Positions 6,115 to 12,482 of a stretch of DNA of 12,482 nucleotides are shown in pieces. The notes under the pieces are model-generated. The model was not told the origin of the DNA, searched no databases, and saw only the letters and a list, made by a program, of their open reading frames with translations. The first letter of the stretch is position 1; every line of letters begins with the position of its first letter. Source of the DNA: Bryobacterales bacterium (GTDB lineage Bacteria; Acidobacteriota; Terriglobia; Bryobacterales; Bryobacteraceae); NCBI GenBank assembly GCA_003139735.1, contig PLGA01000297.1:5006-17487 (forward strand), in the 5' to 3' direction. A program made the position numbers and the translations under genes.

Positions 6115-6309
6115 CATGTTCACCGCCGAGGCCGGCCCGCAAGGGCAGCGGGCGCCCCGGCGCAGAGAAGAATCAGATTGAAACTCTGCGCCATTGCCGT
6201 TCGTCCCCGGTTCGAGCGCAGAGCGGGCCGAGGACGCTGAGACGGATTCCATTTAGAACTCGGCGTCGGGGCGCCCGCCGCATTTGCGGGCCCGTCTCGG
6301 CGGTACATG
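6115..6309. repeat. 195-nt near-palindrome with 42-nt arms; possible structured RNA or MITE-like element
   Basis: Arm 6122-6163 matches the reverse complement of arm 6263-6304 at 36 of 42 positions. Beyond a 2-nt bulge (6120-6121) the match extends outward with CATGT (6115-6119) and ACATG (6305-6309). On a plus-strand transcript three of the six mismatches are G-U wobbles, so 39 of 42 would pair; on the minus strand 37 would. Inside, CGCAGAG (6161-6167) pairs with CTCTGCG (6184-6190) in a separate hairpin, and CGCAGAG recurs at 6217-6223. The element starts five bases after the small membrane-protein gene and ends about 60 bases before rhomboid. It could be a terminator, a small RNA or a non-autonomous repeat. 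Confidence 0.8.
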
Positions 6310-6324
6310 AGTGCGGTACATGAG
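6301..6324. repeat. 11-bp direct repeat at the right end of the near-palindrome
   Basis: CGGTACATGAG occurs at 6301-6311 and again at 6314-6324, separated by two bases. The first copy is formed partly by the palindrome end. Confidence 0.8.
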
Positions 6325-6370
6325 CGGGGTCGGGAAATCGCTTCTGATATTCTAGTTGAGAGATCCTTCC

Positions 6371-7114
6371 ATGCCGGGGCTGCCCAGATACCGCGAAACC
6401 ATCTTCTACATGGGGCCCCTTCCGAAGGGCGTCAAGTGGCTGCTGATCGTCAACACCGCGGTGTACGCGCTGCAGGTGGTGGGCGGCGCCGGGCTCTACA
6501 GCAATCTCCAGTTGCTTTTCCTGGTGCCGGAACTGGTGGTGCACAAATTCCCGTTCTTCATCTGGCAGCTCTTCACGTACATGTTCTTCCACGGCAGCAT
6601 CTGGCACCTGGTGTTCAACATGCTGGCGCTGTGGATGTTCGGCACGCCCATCGAGAACGATTGGGGCACGCGGAGGTTCCTAAGGTATTACTTCCTCTGC
6701 GGCATCGCGGCGGGGGTTTGCGACGTCGCGCTGCACGCGATTCTTGGGAATTGGGGTACGAGCACGATTGGGGCGTCGGGCGCGATTTACGGCCTACTGG
6801 TTGCCTTTGGGGTGCTTTACCCGGAGGCTCCCGTGCTGTTTCTCATGCTCTTTATGATGAAGGCCAAGTACATGGTGATGATCTTCGCGGGGATCGAATT
6901 CCTGACGACGCTCAGTCCGAACACGGGCGTGAGCAGCATCGCCCACTTGGGGGGCATGGCGTTCGGCTATCTCTACTTGAAGCGCCGTTTGCCGAGCAAG
7001 CCGATGCCGGACTGGGGCGGAGCGTACCGGCAGTGGAAAATGGCGCGGGCCAAGAAGAAGTTTCAGGTTTACATGCGGAATCGCGGCGGCGGCCGCGGGC
7101 CGTGGGTGAACTGA
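6371..7114 (+). CDS. Rhomboid family intramembrane serine protease
   Basis: A 247-residue polytopic protein with rhomboid landmarks. WQLFTYMFFHGSIWHLVFNM (65-84) contains the HxxxN pair (H79, N83), followed by an acidic-basic loop PIENDWGTRRFLRYYF. GASGAIYG (134-141) carries the nucleophile S136, and AHLGGMAFGY (190-199) carries the catalytic partner H191. About six hydrophobic segments are visible. Rhomboids cleave substrates within the membrane; the substrate here is unknown. The C-terminus (202-247) is a basic cytoplasmic tail (KMARAKKKFQ), common in acidobacterial and myxobacterial-type rhomboids. I prefer ATG 6371 over the TTG at 6356; GAGAGA lies a few bases upstream as a poor ribosome site, and TATTCT (6348-6353) is a candidate -10. 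The gene stands 56 nt before the VWFA-related gene on the same strand. Confidence 0.92.
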   Translation: MPGLPRYRETIFYMGPLPKGVKWLLIVNTAVYALQVVGGAGLYSNLQLLFLVPELVVHKFPFFIWQLFTYMFFHGSIWHLVFNMLALWMFGTPIENDWGTRRFLRYYFLCGIAAGVCDVALHAILGNWGTSTIGASGAIYGLLVAFGVLYPEAPVLFLMLFMMKAKYMVMIFAGIEFLTTLSPNTGVSSIAHLGGMAFGYLYLKRRLPSKPMPDWGGAYRQWKMARAKKKFQVYMRNRGGGRGPWVN

Positions 7115-7146
7115 GGCGGGCGTCCCACTTTCGCGCGCCGTTTTGA

Positions 7147-7152
7147 TATATT
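7147..7152 (+). promoter_or_regulatory. Candidate -10 box of the VWFA-related gene
   Basis: TATATT in an otherwise GC-rich 56-nt gap lies 18 bases before the ATG, followed by an AGGCGGGGG purine-rich ribosome site. No -35 element is recognisable at 16-18 bases upstream. Confidence 0.35.
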
Positions 7153-7170
7153 TTAGGCGGGGGTGCGGCC

Positions 7171-8319
7171 ATGCGATCCTGGATTATCTGCGCAATATGC
7201 GCGGCGGCGATGATGATGCTGCTGGCCGGCTTCGTGGCTGGGCAGCAAGGTCCTCTGCAGGGGGGCTCCGGGCCGACCGTCGCAAGACCTCGGACTCCGG
7301 ACACGGACGCCGCCAGTCCCGCCCAGCCGGAGCCGGAGCTTCCTAAAATCCCTTCCCGCCTCAATAAGAAGAACGCAGAGCCGGACACCACCGCCGCGCC
7401 CCGCTTCCGCAGCGAGGTAAACCTGGTTACGGTAGATACGGCCGTACTGGACAACAAGGGCAATTTCATTCCAGGAATTCCCCCCGGCAATTTCCGGGTT
7501 CTGGAGGACAACGTTCCGCAGAAGATCGAAAAGGTCGATATGGGGCAGGCGCCCATCACCGTGGCGCTGCTGATCGAGTTCAGCAACAAATTTCAGAGCT
7601 ACTGGGGCCCGGTGTGGTACCAAACGCTGCAGCTTGCCTATGGCTTCGCCAACACTCTACAGCCTCAGGATTTTTGCGCGGTGATCGCCTACGACATGAA
7701 GCCGGAAATCCTCGCCGATTTCACGACGGACAGGCAAAAGGTGCAAAGCGCCCTGGACGAGATGCGGATGGCGACGTGGTCCGAGGCGAACCTGTACGAC
7801 GCGTTGATCGATACCACCGAGCGGATGTCGGGCATCGATGGGCGCAAGGCGATCGTGCTGATCTCGTCGGGAGTGGACACGTTCAGCAAGACCACCTTCG
7901 ACGAGACGCGCAAAGCGCTGCAGCAGAACGGAGTGCCGATCTACGCGATCGGCCTGATGCAGGCGTTGCGGATTATGTCCGAGTCCCGCATGGGTCAGTC
8001 GCAGCAGATGGATTTCCTGATGGCGGATAACCAGATGCGCACGTTCGCCTCGGAGAGCGGCGGCCAGTCGTTCTTCCCGCGATTCCAGGGGGAGTTCCCC
8101 TCGATCTTCCAGGCGGTGCACCAGGCGCTTCGTCTACAGTACGTGATCACATATACATCTTCGAACAAGGCGCACGACGGCGCCTTTCGCAAGATCAAAG
8201 TCGAGCTGGTGAATCCCGCCACCAACGAGCAGTTGCCCATGAAAGACGAAAAAGGCAAGCCGATCAAGTACGCCATCGTCGCCAAGAGCGGCTACAAGGC
8301 CCCGCAGGCCGTGGAATAG
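7171..8319 (+). CDS. VWFA-related domain protein (acidobacterial type), secreted
   Basis: A 382-residue exported protein. The first 24 residues (MRSWIICAICAAAMMMLLAG, then FVAG) form a signal peptide with likely cleavage before QQ. A proline-rich linker (40-77) follows. The segment FRSEVNLVTVDTAVLDNKGN and PPGNFRVLEDNVPQKI (78-119) is the N-terminal signature of the 'VWFA-related Acidobacterial domain' family. The von Willebrand A fold follows (129-330), and the C-terminal part (322-377) resembles the family's beta-rich end (RLQYVITYTS, KIKVELV). Function within the family is unknown; VWA folds mediate protein binding. The metal-site motif DxSxS reads EFSNK (136-140), and the later TDG position reads SSG (232-234), so metal binding is probably altered. 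The family is greatly expanded in Acidobacteriota, which is why I place the organism there. Confidence 0.88.
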   Translation: MRSWIICAICAAAMMMLLAGFVAGQQGPLQGGSGPTVARPRTPDTDAASPAQPEPELPKIPSRLNKKNAEPDTTAAPRFRSEVNLVTVDTAVLDNKGNFIPGIPPGNFRVLEDNVPQKIEKVDMGQAPITVALLIEFSNKFQSYWGPVWYQTLQLAYGFANTLQPQDFCAVIAYDMKPEILADFTTDRQKVQSALDEMRMATWSEANLYDALIDTTERMSGIDGRKAIVLISSGVDTFSKTTFDETRKALQQNGVPIYAIGLMQALRIMSESRMGQSQQMDFLMADNQMRTFASESGGQSFFPRFQGEFPSIFQAVHQALRLQYVITYTSSNKAHDGAFRKIKVELVNPATNEQLPMKDEKGKPIKYAIVAKSGYKAPQAVE

Positions 8320-8422
8320 CGCCGCGCAAAGCTTCGCCGCGACGGCGTGCGCGCAGGCTTTCACCATTGCGGCCCGTTGTCAAGATCTCCATCTTGCGAT
8401 GTTCCAAAGCGATGCAAGACCG

Positions 8423-8452
8423 TTGACAGTTGAGTTACGGCTCTGTTACTCT
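8423..8452 (+). promoter_or_regulatory. Promoter of the receiver-domain gene
   Basis: A perfect TTGACA (8423-8428) is followed after 18 bases by TACTCT (8447-8452), which keeps the conserved T, A and final T of a -10 box. Transcription would begin near 8459, only about seven bases before the ATG, so the leader is very short and no Shine-Dalgarno is present. Confidence 0.55.
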
Positions 8453-8465
8453 CGCACAGTTCACC

Positions 8466-8912
8466 ATGAAAACCGCTCCCCTTCTCCACCCCAAGATCCT
8501 GCTGATCAACCGGAATCGCGACGGATTGCTGGTGCGCGGGCAGTTGCTGGAGGAACTGGGGTACCGGGTGGTGGCCGCGCAAACCAGCGAAGAAGGGCTG
8601 AAGTTGTTCGGGGCGTCCACTTTCGACTTGGTGGTGGCGGATTACCGCACGCCCGGCATGAACGGCGCGGAGCTGATCGTACGAATTCGCAAGGTCGATC
8701 CCCAGGCGCGCGTAATCCTTCTTTCCGGCCAGGTCGAGGCGCTGGCCTTGACCGCCGAGAACACGGGGGCGGATGCCGTGCTGGCCAAGAGCGCCGGCGA
8801 GGCGGCCCAACTGGCGCGCACCATCAAACGGCTCTTGAATCGCCCGGCGGCGCGGAAGCCTCCGGCTTCGCAGAAGGCTCCCGCGCCTCAGGCGAAAACC
8901 GCGGGGCGCTAA
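8466..8912 (+). CDS. Single-domain response regulator receiver protein
   Basis: A 148-residue CheY-like protein with no output domain. The receiver fold spans about 9-120. KILLINRNRDG (10-20) is strand 1, VVADYRTPGMNG (56-67) carries the phospho-acceptor D59, ILLSGQ (84-89) the switch serine S87, and AVLAKSAG (104-111) the conserved lysine K108. The usual acidic pair after strand 1 (normally DD or DE) is replaced by N15-R16, which should weaken magnesium-dependent phosphorylation. The C-terminal 30 residues are a Pro/Ala/Lys-rich tail (RKPPASQKAP). Start ATG 8466 fits the preceding promoter; the in-frame TTG at 8430 would place the start within that promoter. No histidine kinase is nearby. 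It might be a phosphorylation-independent interaction module. It converges on the PPIase gene. Confidence 0.85.
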   Translation: MKTAPLLHPKILLINRNRDGLLVRGQLLEELGYRVVAAQTSEEGLKLFGASTFDLVVADYRTPGMNGAELIVRIRKVDPQARVILLSGQVEALALTAENTGADAVLAKSAGEAAQLARTIKRLLNRPAARKPPASQKAPAPQAKTAGR

Positions 8913-8981
8913 AGGCTGCAAGAAAACGCAGACGACAAAAGGCGATCGTCCGCCCCACCAAAGACGAAACACAGACGAGTC

Positions 8982-10007
8982 TTAGCGCTTGCCGGCGTTA
9001 TCGATGATCCTCTGGGCCAGGTAGTTCACCACTTTGGAATTGTTACGTTCCACTTCGTAGTAGGCGGCGCGCAGGAGCTGGTCCTTGCTGTTGCGCAAGG
9101 TTTCGCGAATGTTGGTCTGCACGCGCGGATCGTTCAGGTCGCGCTGCCCGGCCGTCTCCTTGGAGATCACCTTGAGGATTCTATATCCCTCTTCCGTCTT
9201 GATCGGTTGCGAGATGGCGCCGGGCTGCAGCGACGCCACCAGCTTGCGCAGTTCCGGGTTGGCCTTTTCCAGAGCCGACTCCGGAACGAATCCCAGGTCG
9301 CCGCCGTTTGCCACCGACTTTGGGTCCTCCGAATAATTCTGCGCCACCTGGCTAAAATCGTCGCCGCGTAACAGACGGGCATAAATATCCTGGATCTTGA
9401 CCTTGGCTTCGGCGTCGTTCTGGGCCTTGTTGTTCTTGAGATTGCGAACTTCCGGGTCGGGGGCCGGCGTCACCAGGATCTGCGCCATGTGGATCTGCGG
9501 CTCGGCCAGGTTGAAGCTGGCCTTGTTGGCGTTGTAAAAACTGTCCACGTCCGCGTCGGTGATTACGATTTTCGAGGCGATTTCCTTGTTGACCAGCTTG
9601 TCCACCGTGAGTTGCCGGTGGAGCTGCGATTTGAGGTCGGCTTCGCTAAGCTTGCGGCCGGCGAGCTGCTTCTGGAATTCCTCCTCGGTGTACGGCGCCT
9701 TCATTTTATTGAACTCGGCTTCCACGTCGGCGTCCACCGCCGCCAGACCCAGCTTCTCGGCCCTCTGCAACATGATCTCGTTGGTAATCAGGCTGCCCAG
9801 CAGATCCATCTTCTGGGTATTCACCAGGTCTTCATTGGAGCCTTCGACAGCCTGGGGATATTGGGTCTGGTAGACTTTTTCGAGCTCGGCGTACGTGATG
9901 GCATACCCATTCACCTTGGCCGCCACGCCGGCCGGCGTCGAACTCTTGCACGCGGTCAGCGTGAGCGCGGCCGCAACCGCCGCCAGGAAGACCAGAAGAC
10001 GCTTCAT
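8982..10007 (-). CDS. Lipoprotein peptidyl-prolyl cis-trans isomerase (SurA_N plus parvulin domain)
   Basis: A 341-residue exported chaperone. A lipoprotein signal peptide ends in LTAC (C20), so it should be lipid-anchored. A SurA N-type helical domain follows (about 25-165; VAAKVNGYAITYAELEKVY, then ITNEIMLQRAEKLGL). The parvulin rotamase domain (about 168-282) has IHMAQILV at the start, FSQVAQNYSEDP, the GGDLGFV motif (235-241), and SQPIKTEEGYRILKV at the end. A helical C-terminus follows. Such proteins help fold exported or outer-membrane proteins in the periplasm, like SurA, PpiD or PrsA; the single rotamase domain and lipobox make it PrsA-like in layout. The start ATG 10007 has AGGA upstream and gives the signal peptide; the frame continues open to 10142 but that overlaps the divergent oxidoreductase gene. 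Confidence 0.9.
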   Translation of the reverse strand: MKRLLVFLAAVAAALTLTACKSSTPAGVAAKVNGYAITYAELEKVYQTQYPQAVEGSNEDLVNTQKMDLLGSLITNEIMLQRAEKLGLAAVDADVEAEFNKMKAPYTEEEFQKQLAGRKLSEADLKSQLHRQLTVDKLVNKEIASKIVITDADVDSFYNANKASFNLAEPQIHMAQILVTPAPDPEVRNLKNNKAQNDAEAKVKIQDIYARLLRGDDFSQVAQNYSEDPKSVANGGDLGFVPESALEKANPELRKLVASLQPGAISQPIKTEEGYRILKVISKETAGQRDLNDPRVQTNIRETLRNSKDQLLRAAYYEVERNNSKVVNYLAQRIIDNAGKR

Positions 10008-10057
10008 CGCAATCCTATTGTAGCGGGGCGCACAGAGCGCGGCTAGAATAGTCGTTG
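10008..10057. promoter_or_regulatory. 50-bp divergent promoter region between the PPIase and oxidoreductase genes
   Basis: On the minus strand TACAAT (10022-10017) lies nine bases before the PPIase ATG. On the plus strand TAGAAT (10044-10049) lies eight bases before the oxidoreductase ATG. Both match five of six -10 positions, but neither has a clear -35, and any -35 of one would overlap the -10 of the other. The plus-strand gene would be leaderless or nearly so. Confidence 0.45.
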
Positions 10058-11068
10058 ATGAACGTCGGAATGATTGGCACAGGCGCGATTTCGAATATGC
10101 ACGCCCAGGCTTACCGGAATATCGGTTTCCGCCTGCGCGCATGCACGGATGTCAATGAGGAGGCCGGGCGCAGCTTCGCCGCCAGGCACGGCGCGGAGTT
10201 CGTCCGTACCTACGAGGAGGTGTGCCGCCATCCCGAAGTGGATTATGTGGACGTTTGCACCTTCCCGGATTTCCGCCTGCAGCCGGTCGAGATCTGCGCG
10301 CGGACCGGAAAGCACGTACAGGTGCAGAAGCCCATCGCCACCAACATGGCGACCGCGCGCCGCATGATTGAGACCGCGCGGCAGGCGGGCATCCTTCTGG
10401 GCGTGGTGAGCCAGCACCGCTTCGACGAGGCCAGCCTGTTCCTGGCGCGCGCCTTCGCGGCGGGCCGGCTGGGCAAGCTGTTGCAGTGCGATTGCTACGT
10501 GAAGTGGTACCGCTCACCGGCGTACTACTCCCGGCCCATCAAGGGCAGTTGGCAAACCGAAGGCGGCGGCGCGCTGATCAACCAGGCCATTCACCAGGTG
10601 GACCTCCTGCGCTGGCTGGCCGGCCCGGTGGCGGAGGTGTCCGGCATGTGGCAGTTGGGCGCGTTGCACAAGATCGAATCCGAGGACGTGGTGAGCGCCG
10701 TTCTGCGGTACGCAAACGGCGCGACCGGCGTGATCCAGGCATCCACCGCGATGTGGCCGGGCTATACCGAGCGGACGGAGTTCCACGGCGCGAAGGGCAC
10801 GGCGGTGATTGCGGGCGACAAGCTCACGGTTTGGGACGTGGAGGAAGATTCCGGCGAGCCCGCCCCGGTCGCCTTGCCGGCGGTTTCCGGATCCTCCGAC
10901 CCGATGGCGATTCCGCTCGATCCCTTCGAGCGCCTGTTCCGGGATTTCGGCGACGCCATTGCCACTGGCCGCCGGCCCGCGGTCTCGGGTGAAGAGGGCT
11001 ATCAGGCCCTGGAAATCGTCGACGCGGTGTACCGCTCCTGCCGCACCGGCGAAAGAGTCAAGCTGTAA
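10058..11068 (+). CDS. Gfo/Idh/MocA family oxidoreductase
   Basis: A 336-residue NAD(P)-dependent dehydrogenase-like protein of normal family length. MNVGMIGTGAISNMHAQAYR (1-20) is the Rossmann strand and GxGxxxxxH turn. VDYVDVCTFPDFR (61-73) and HVQVQKPIA (86-94) form the substrate-side edge; the catalytic lysine is K91, in QKP instead of the usual EKP. GGGALINQAIHQVDLLRWLA (169-188) has the conserved histidine H179 and D182. The C-terminal sheet contains TERTEFHGAKGTAVIAG, the dimer strand of the family. Members oxidise or reduce sugars, inositols and related alcohols. The substrate cannot be deduced, and no sugar-transport or isomerase genes are adjacent. ATG 10058 is preferred to the TTG immediately before it. 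Citrate synthase follows 56 nt downstream with its own candidate -10, so co-transcription is uncertain. Confidence 0.9.
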   Translation: MNVGMIGTGAISNMHAQAYRNIGFRLRACTDVNEEAGRSFAARHGAEFVRTYEEVCRHPEVDYVDVCTFPDFRLQPVEICARTGKHVQVQKPIATNMATARRMIETARQAGILLGVVSQHRFDEASLFLARAFAAGRLGKLLQCDCYVKWYRSPAYYSRPIKGSWQTEGGGALINQAIHQVDLLRWLAGPVAEVSGMWQLGALHKIESEDVVSAVLRYANGATGVIQASTAMWPGYTERTEFHGAKGTAVIAGDKLTVWDVEEDSGEPAPVALPAVSGSSDPMAIPLDPFERLFRDFGDAIATGRRPAVSGEEGYQALEIVDAVYRSCRTGERVKL

Positions 11069-11093
11069 CGCGGCGGCATTGCGCGCTTCGTCA

Positions 11094-11099
11094 TAGAAT
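11094..11099 (+). promoter_or_regulatory. Candidate -10 box of citrate synthase
   Basis: TAGAAT lies 25 bases before the ATG, allowing a leader of roughly 18 nt that contains the purine-rich AAGGGACAGGGCGG as a loose ribosome site. No -35 is recognisable at 16-18 bases upstream. Confidence 0.4.
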
Positions 11100-11124
11100 A
11101 AGGGACAGGGCGGAAAACAACTAC

Positions 11125-12252
11125 ATGGAAACTACCGCAGCAGGTTTAGAAGGCGTCATCGCAGGCGAATCCGAGATTTGCTACATCGACGGATACCTGG
11201 GTGTTCTCAGCTACCGCGGCTATAACATTCATACCCTGGCGGACAACGCCGTCTTCGAGGAAACTATCTTCCTTCTCTGGAATGGATGGCTGCCCAAGCC
11301 GGGCGAGCTGGCCCAACTGAAGACGGATCTGGCCGCGGAGAGGGGGCTGCCCGGCCCCGTGATCGACTTCCTGAGGAGCGTCCCCGGCGGCGCTCCCATG
11401 GATGTTCTGCGCACGGCGGTTTCCATGCTGAGCCTGTACGATCCCGAGGCGCAGGACATGTCGGCCGACGCCAACCACCGCAAGGCGGTGCGGCTGATGT
11501 CCAAGACCTCCGCCATCGTGACGTCCTTCGACCGGCTGCGCAAAGGCCTCTACATCGTGGAGGGCGATCCCAAGCTTGGGTTCGCCGCGAATTTCCTCTA
11601 CGCGCTCATCGGAAAGCGTCCCGACGAGGTGATGGAGCACGCCTTCGACGTCGCCATGACCCTGCACGCCGACCACGAGCTGAACGCCTCCACCTTCGCC
11701 GCCCGCGTCATCGCCGCCACACTCTCCGACATCCATTCAGCCATTACCGGCGCCATTGGCGCGCTGAAGGGGCCACTGCACGGAGGGGCCAACGAAGCGG
11801 TGATGCGGCTGCTGTACGAAATCGACAAGGCCGGAGCCGACCCGGTGGAGTACGTGAAGGGCATGCTGAACGCGCGGCAGAAGATTTCAGGGTTTGGGCA
11901 TCGCGTGTATAAAACCGAAGACCCGCGGGCCACGCACCTGCGCAAGATGAGCGAGCAACTCGGCAAGGACTCCGGCCAGCCTAAGTGGTTCGAGATGTCG
12001 CGGGCGATCGAGCTTTACATCAACGCCGAGAAGAAGCTGAACGCGAATGTTGATTTTTACTCCGCCTCGACCTACGCAACGCTGGGAATCGACATCGATC
12101 TCTACACGCCGATCTTCGGGGTGAGCCGCATTGCGGGCTGGGCAGCGCACGTGATTGAGCAGTTGGACGACAACCGGCTGATCCGGCCGCGGGCCGAGTA
12201 CATCGGGCCGGTTTATCCGTCGCCTTATATTCCTATGGGTGAGCGGCCGTAG
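11125..12252 (+). CDS. gltA: Citrate synthase
   Basis: A 375-residue citrate synthase of the short (CitZ-like, probably dimeric) class rather than the roughly 427-residue hexameric E. coli type. It condenses oxaloacetate and acetyl-CoA into citrate, the entry step of the TCA cycle, in the cytoplasm. The catalytic triad is intact: H219 in GPLHGGANEAVM, H259 in GFGHRVYKTEDPRA, and D310 in NVDFYSASTYATLGI. HADHELNAST (181-190) supplies the oxaloacetate-binding histidine, and the C-terminal GWAAHVIEQLDDNRLIRP (338-355) is typical. The N-terminus GLEGVIAGESEICYIDG matches the family, supporting ATG 11125. 2-methylcitrate synthase (PrpC) shares all these motifs, so that role is possible, but no prpB/prpD neighbours are seen. 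It converges on the NUDIX gene with a 31-nt gap. Confidence 0.93.
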   Translation: METTAAGLEGVIAGESEICYIDGYLGVLSYRGYNIHTLADNAVFEETIFLLWNGWLPKPGELAQLKTDLAAERGLPGPVIDFLRSVPGGAPMDVLRTAVSMLSLYDPEAQDMSADANHRKAVRLMSKTSAIVTSFDRLRKGLYIVEGDPKLGFAANFLYALIGKRPDEVMEHAFDVAMTLHADHELNASTFAARVIAATLSDIHSAITGAIGALKGPLHGGANEAVMRLLYEIDKAGADPVEYVKGMLNARQKISGFGHRVYKTEDPRATHLRKMSEQLGKDSGQPKWFEMSRAIELYINAEKKLNANVDFYSASTYATLGIDIDLYTPIFGVSRIAGWAAHVIEQLDDNRLIRPRAEYIGPVYPSPYIPMGERP

Positions 12253-12283
12253 GGGAAGCCAGAATGCGGGCGGGCTAGATGCC

Positions 12284-12482
12284 TCATGCGCCTGATGGCT
12301 GGCGCGCATTCCACAGCAGGTACAGGCCCCAGGCGCCGAGCGTGCATCCGTCGCGGATGCTGCCGTCAAGCATCCTCTGTTCGAACTCTTCGACCGACAA
12401 TGAACGGACCACGAGGTCGTGTTCCTCGGGGTCGGGATCGTTCTCGGTGTGTGTGAGGCCGGTGGCCAGGAAGACGTGCATG
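12284..12482 (-). CDS. C-terminal end of a probable NUDIX hydrolase (ADP-ribose pyrophosphatase type)
   Basis: An open minus-strand frame of 65 codons plus one base enters from the right edge and stops at 12284. It reads MHVFLATGLTHTENDPDPEE, then HDLVVRSLSVEEFEQRMLDG and SIRDGCTLGAWGLYLLW. The pattern 'fla-GL-----d-dE---v---s--e----i--G-i-d--tl-a---' is the strand-helix end of ADP-ribose/sugar-nucleotide pyrophosphatases (NudF-like). These enzymes hydrolyse ADP-ribose or related nucleoside diphosphates. The catalytic NUDIX box (GX5EX7REUXEEXGU) would lie outside the window, so activity cannot be checked. The methionine at the edge (12481) is internal to the domain and is not taken as the true start. 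Confidence 0.72.
   Translation of the reverse strand, partial: MHVFLATGLTHTENDPDPEEHDLVVRSLSVEEFEQRMLDGSIRDGCTLGAWGLYLLWNARQPSGA

Noticed and set aside
6209..6216. GGTTCGAG, resembling a tRNA T-loop
   Set aside because: No acceptor, D or anticodon stem could be built around it; it is part of the palindrome's interior.
6120..6308. Minus-strand 62-codon frame inside the large palindrome
   Set aside because: It spans both palindrome arms, so its composition follows from the inverted repeat; no ribosome site or family resemblance.
6307..7146. Plus-strand open frame of 279 codons
   Set aside because: It is a shifted frame over the rhomboid gene; the rhomboid frame has catalytic motifs and TM segments while this one reads as Arg/Gly/His-rich noise.
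8328..8361. Hairpin after the VWFA-related gene (AAAGC..GCTTT around CGCCG-CGA-CGGCG) as an intrinsic terminator
   Set aside because: The stem is interrupted by a long unpaired stretch on one side and no T-tract follows beyond TTTC.
12262..12311. GAATGCG/CGCATTC inverted pair at the convergent end of citrate synthase and the NUDIX gene
   Set aside because: Only 7 bp with a wide loop, one arm inside the NUDIX coding region; expected by chance.

Overview
The window looks like ordinary chromosomal DNA from a high-GC acidobacterium, probably of the Bryobacterales/Solibacter type. The best taxonomic marker is a secreted protein at 7171-8319 of the 'VWFA-related Acidobacterial domain' type. Further hints are the many short palindromic intergenic repeats and the Bacillus-like Kbl. 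This assignment is inference from protein patterns; no database search was possible.

Left part (1-2432): a minus-strand operon starts with an HU-type DNA-binding protein (TTG start, perfect Shine-Dalgarno). It continues through a site-2 (M50) membrane metalloprotease and a family-2 glycosyltransferase into a GT4-type glycosyltransferase that runs off the left edge. Spacings are 22 nt, 1 nt and a TGATG stop/start overlap. The operon diverges from a flavin-reductase-like gene (2433-2948).

Middle part (2949-6370): a roughly 100-bp tandem duplication carrying paired hairpins lies directly upstream of kbl (2-amino-3-ketobutyrate CoA ligase). Kbl converges, across a perfect 19-bp inverted repeat, on a minus-strand pair: a CDP-alcohol phosphatidyltransferase (pgsA-like) followed by a two-TM protein with a possible PH-like domain. 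Just upstream of pgsA is a 28-codon remnant of a Gfo/Idh/MocA oxidoreductase. Divergent from it is a small two-TM protein, followed by a 195-nt near-palindrome with 42-nt arms.

Right part (6371-12482): a rhomboid intramembrane protease, the VWFA-related secreted protein, a single-domain receiver protein with an altered acidic pocket, a minus-strand lipoprotein parvulin-type PPIase, a divergent Gfo/Idh/MocA oxidoreductase, citrate synthase, and the C-terminal end of a probable NUDIX hydrolase entering from the right edge.

The genes are mostly housekeeping: envelope glycan and phospholipid synthesis, membrane proteolysis, envelope folding, central carbon and threonine/glycine metabolism. I see no defence island, prophage, insertion sequence, CRISPR array, tRNA or rRNA. 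The points most worth a second look are the intergenic repeats, the -10-like hexamers lying 8-9 nt before several start codons (possible leaderless mRNAs), the oxidoreductase remnant, and the altered metal-site residues in the VWFA and receiver proteins. No intergenic stretch exceeds 300 bases.
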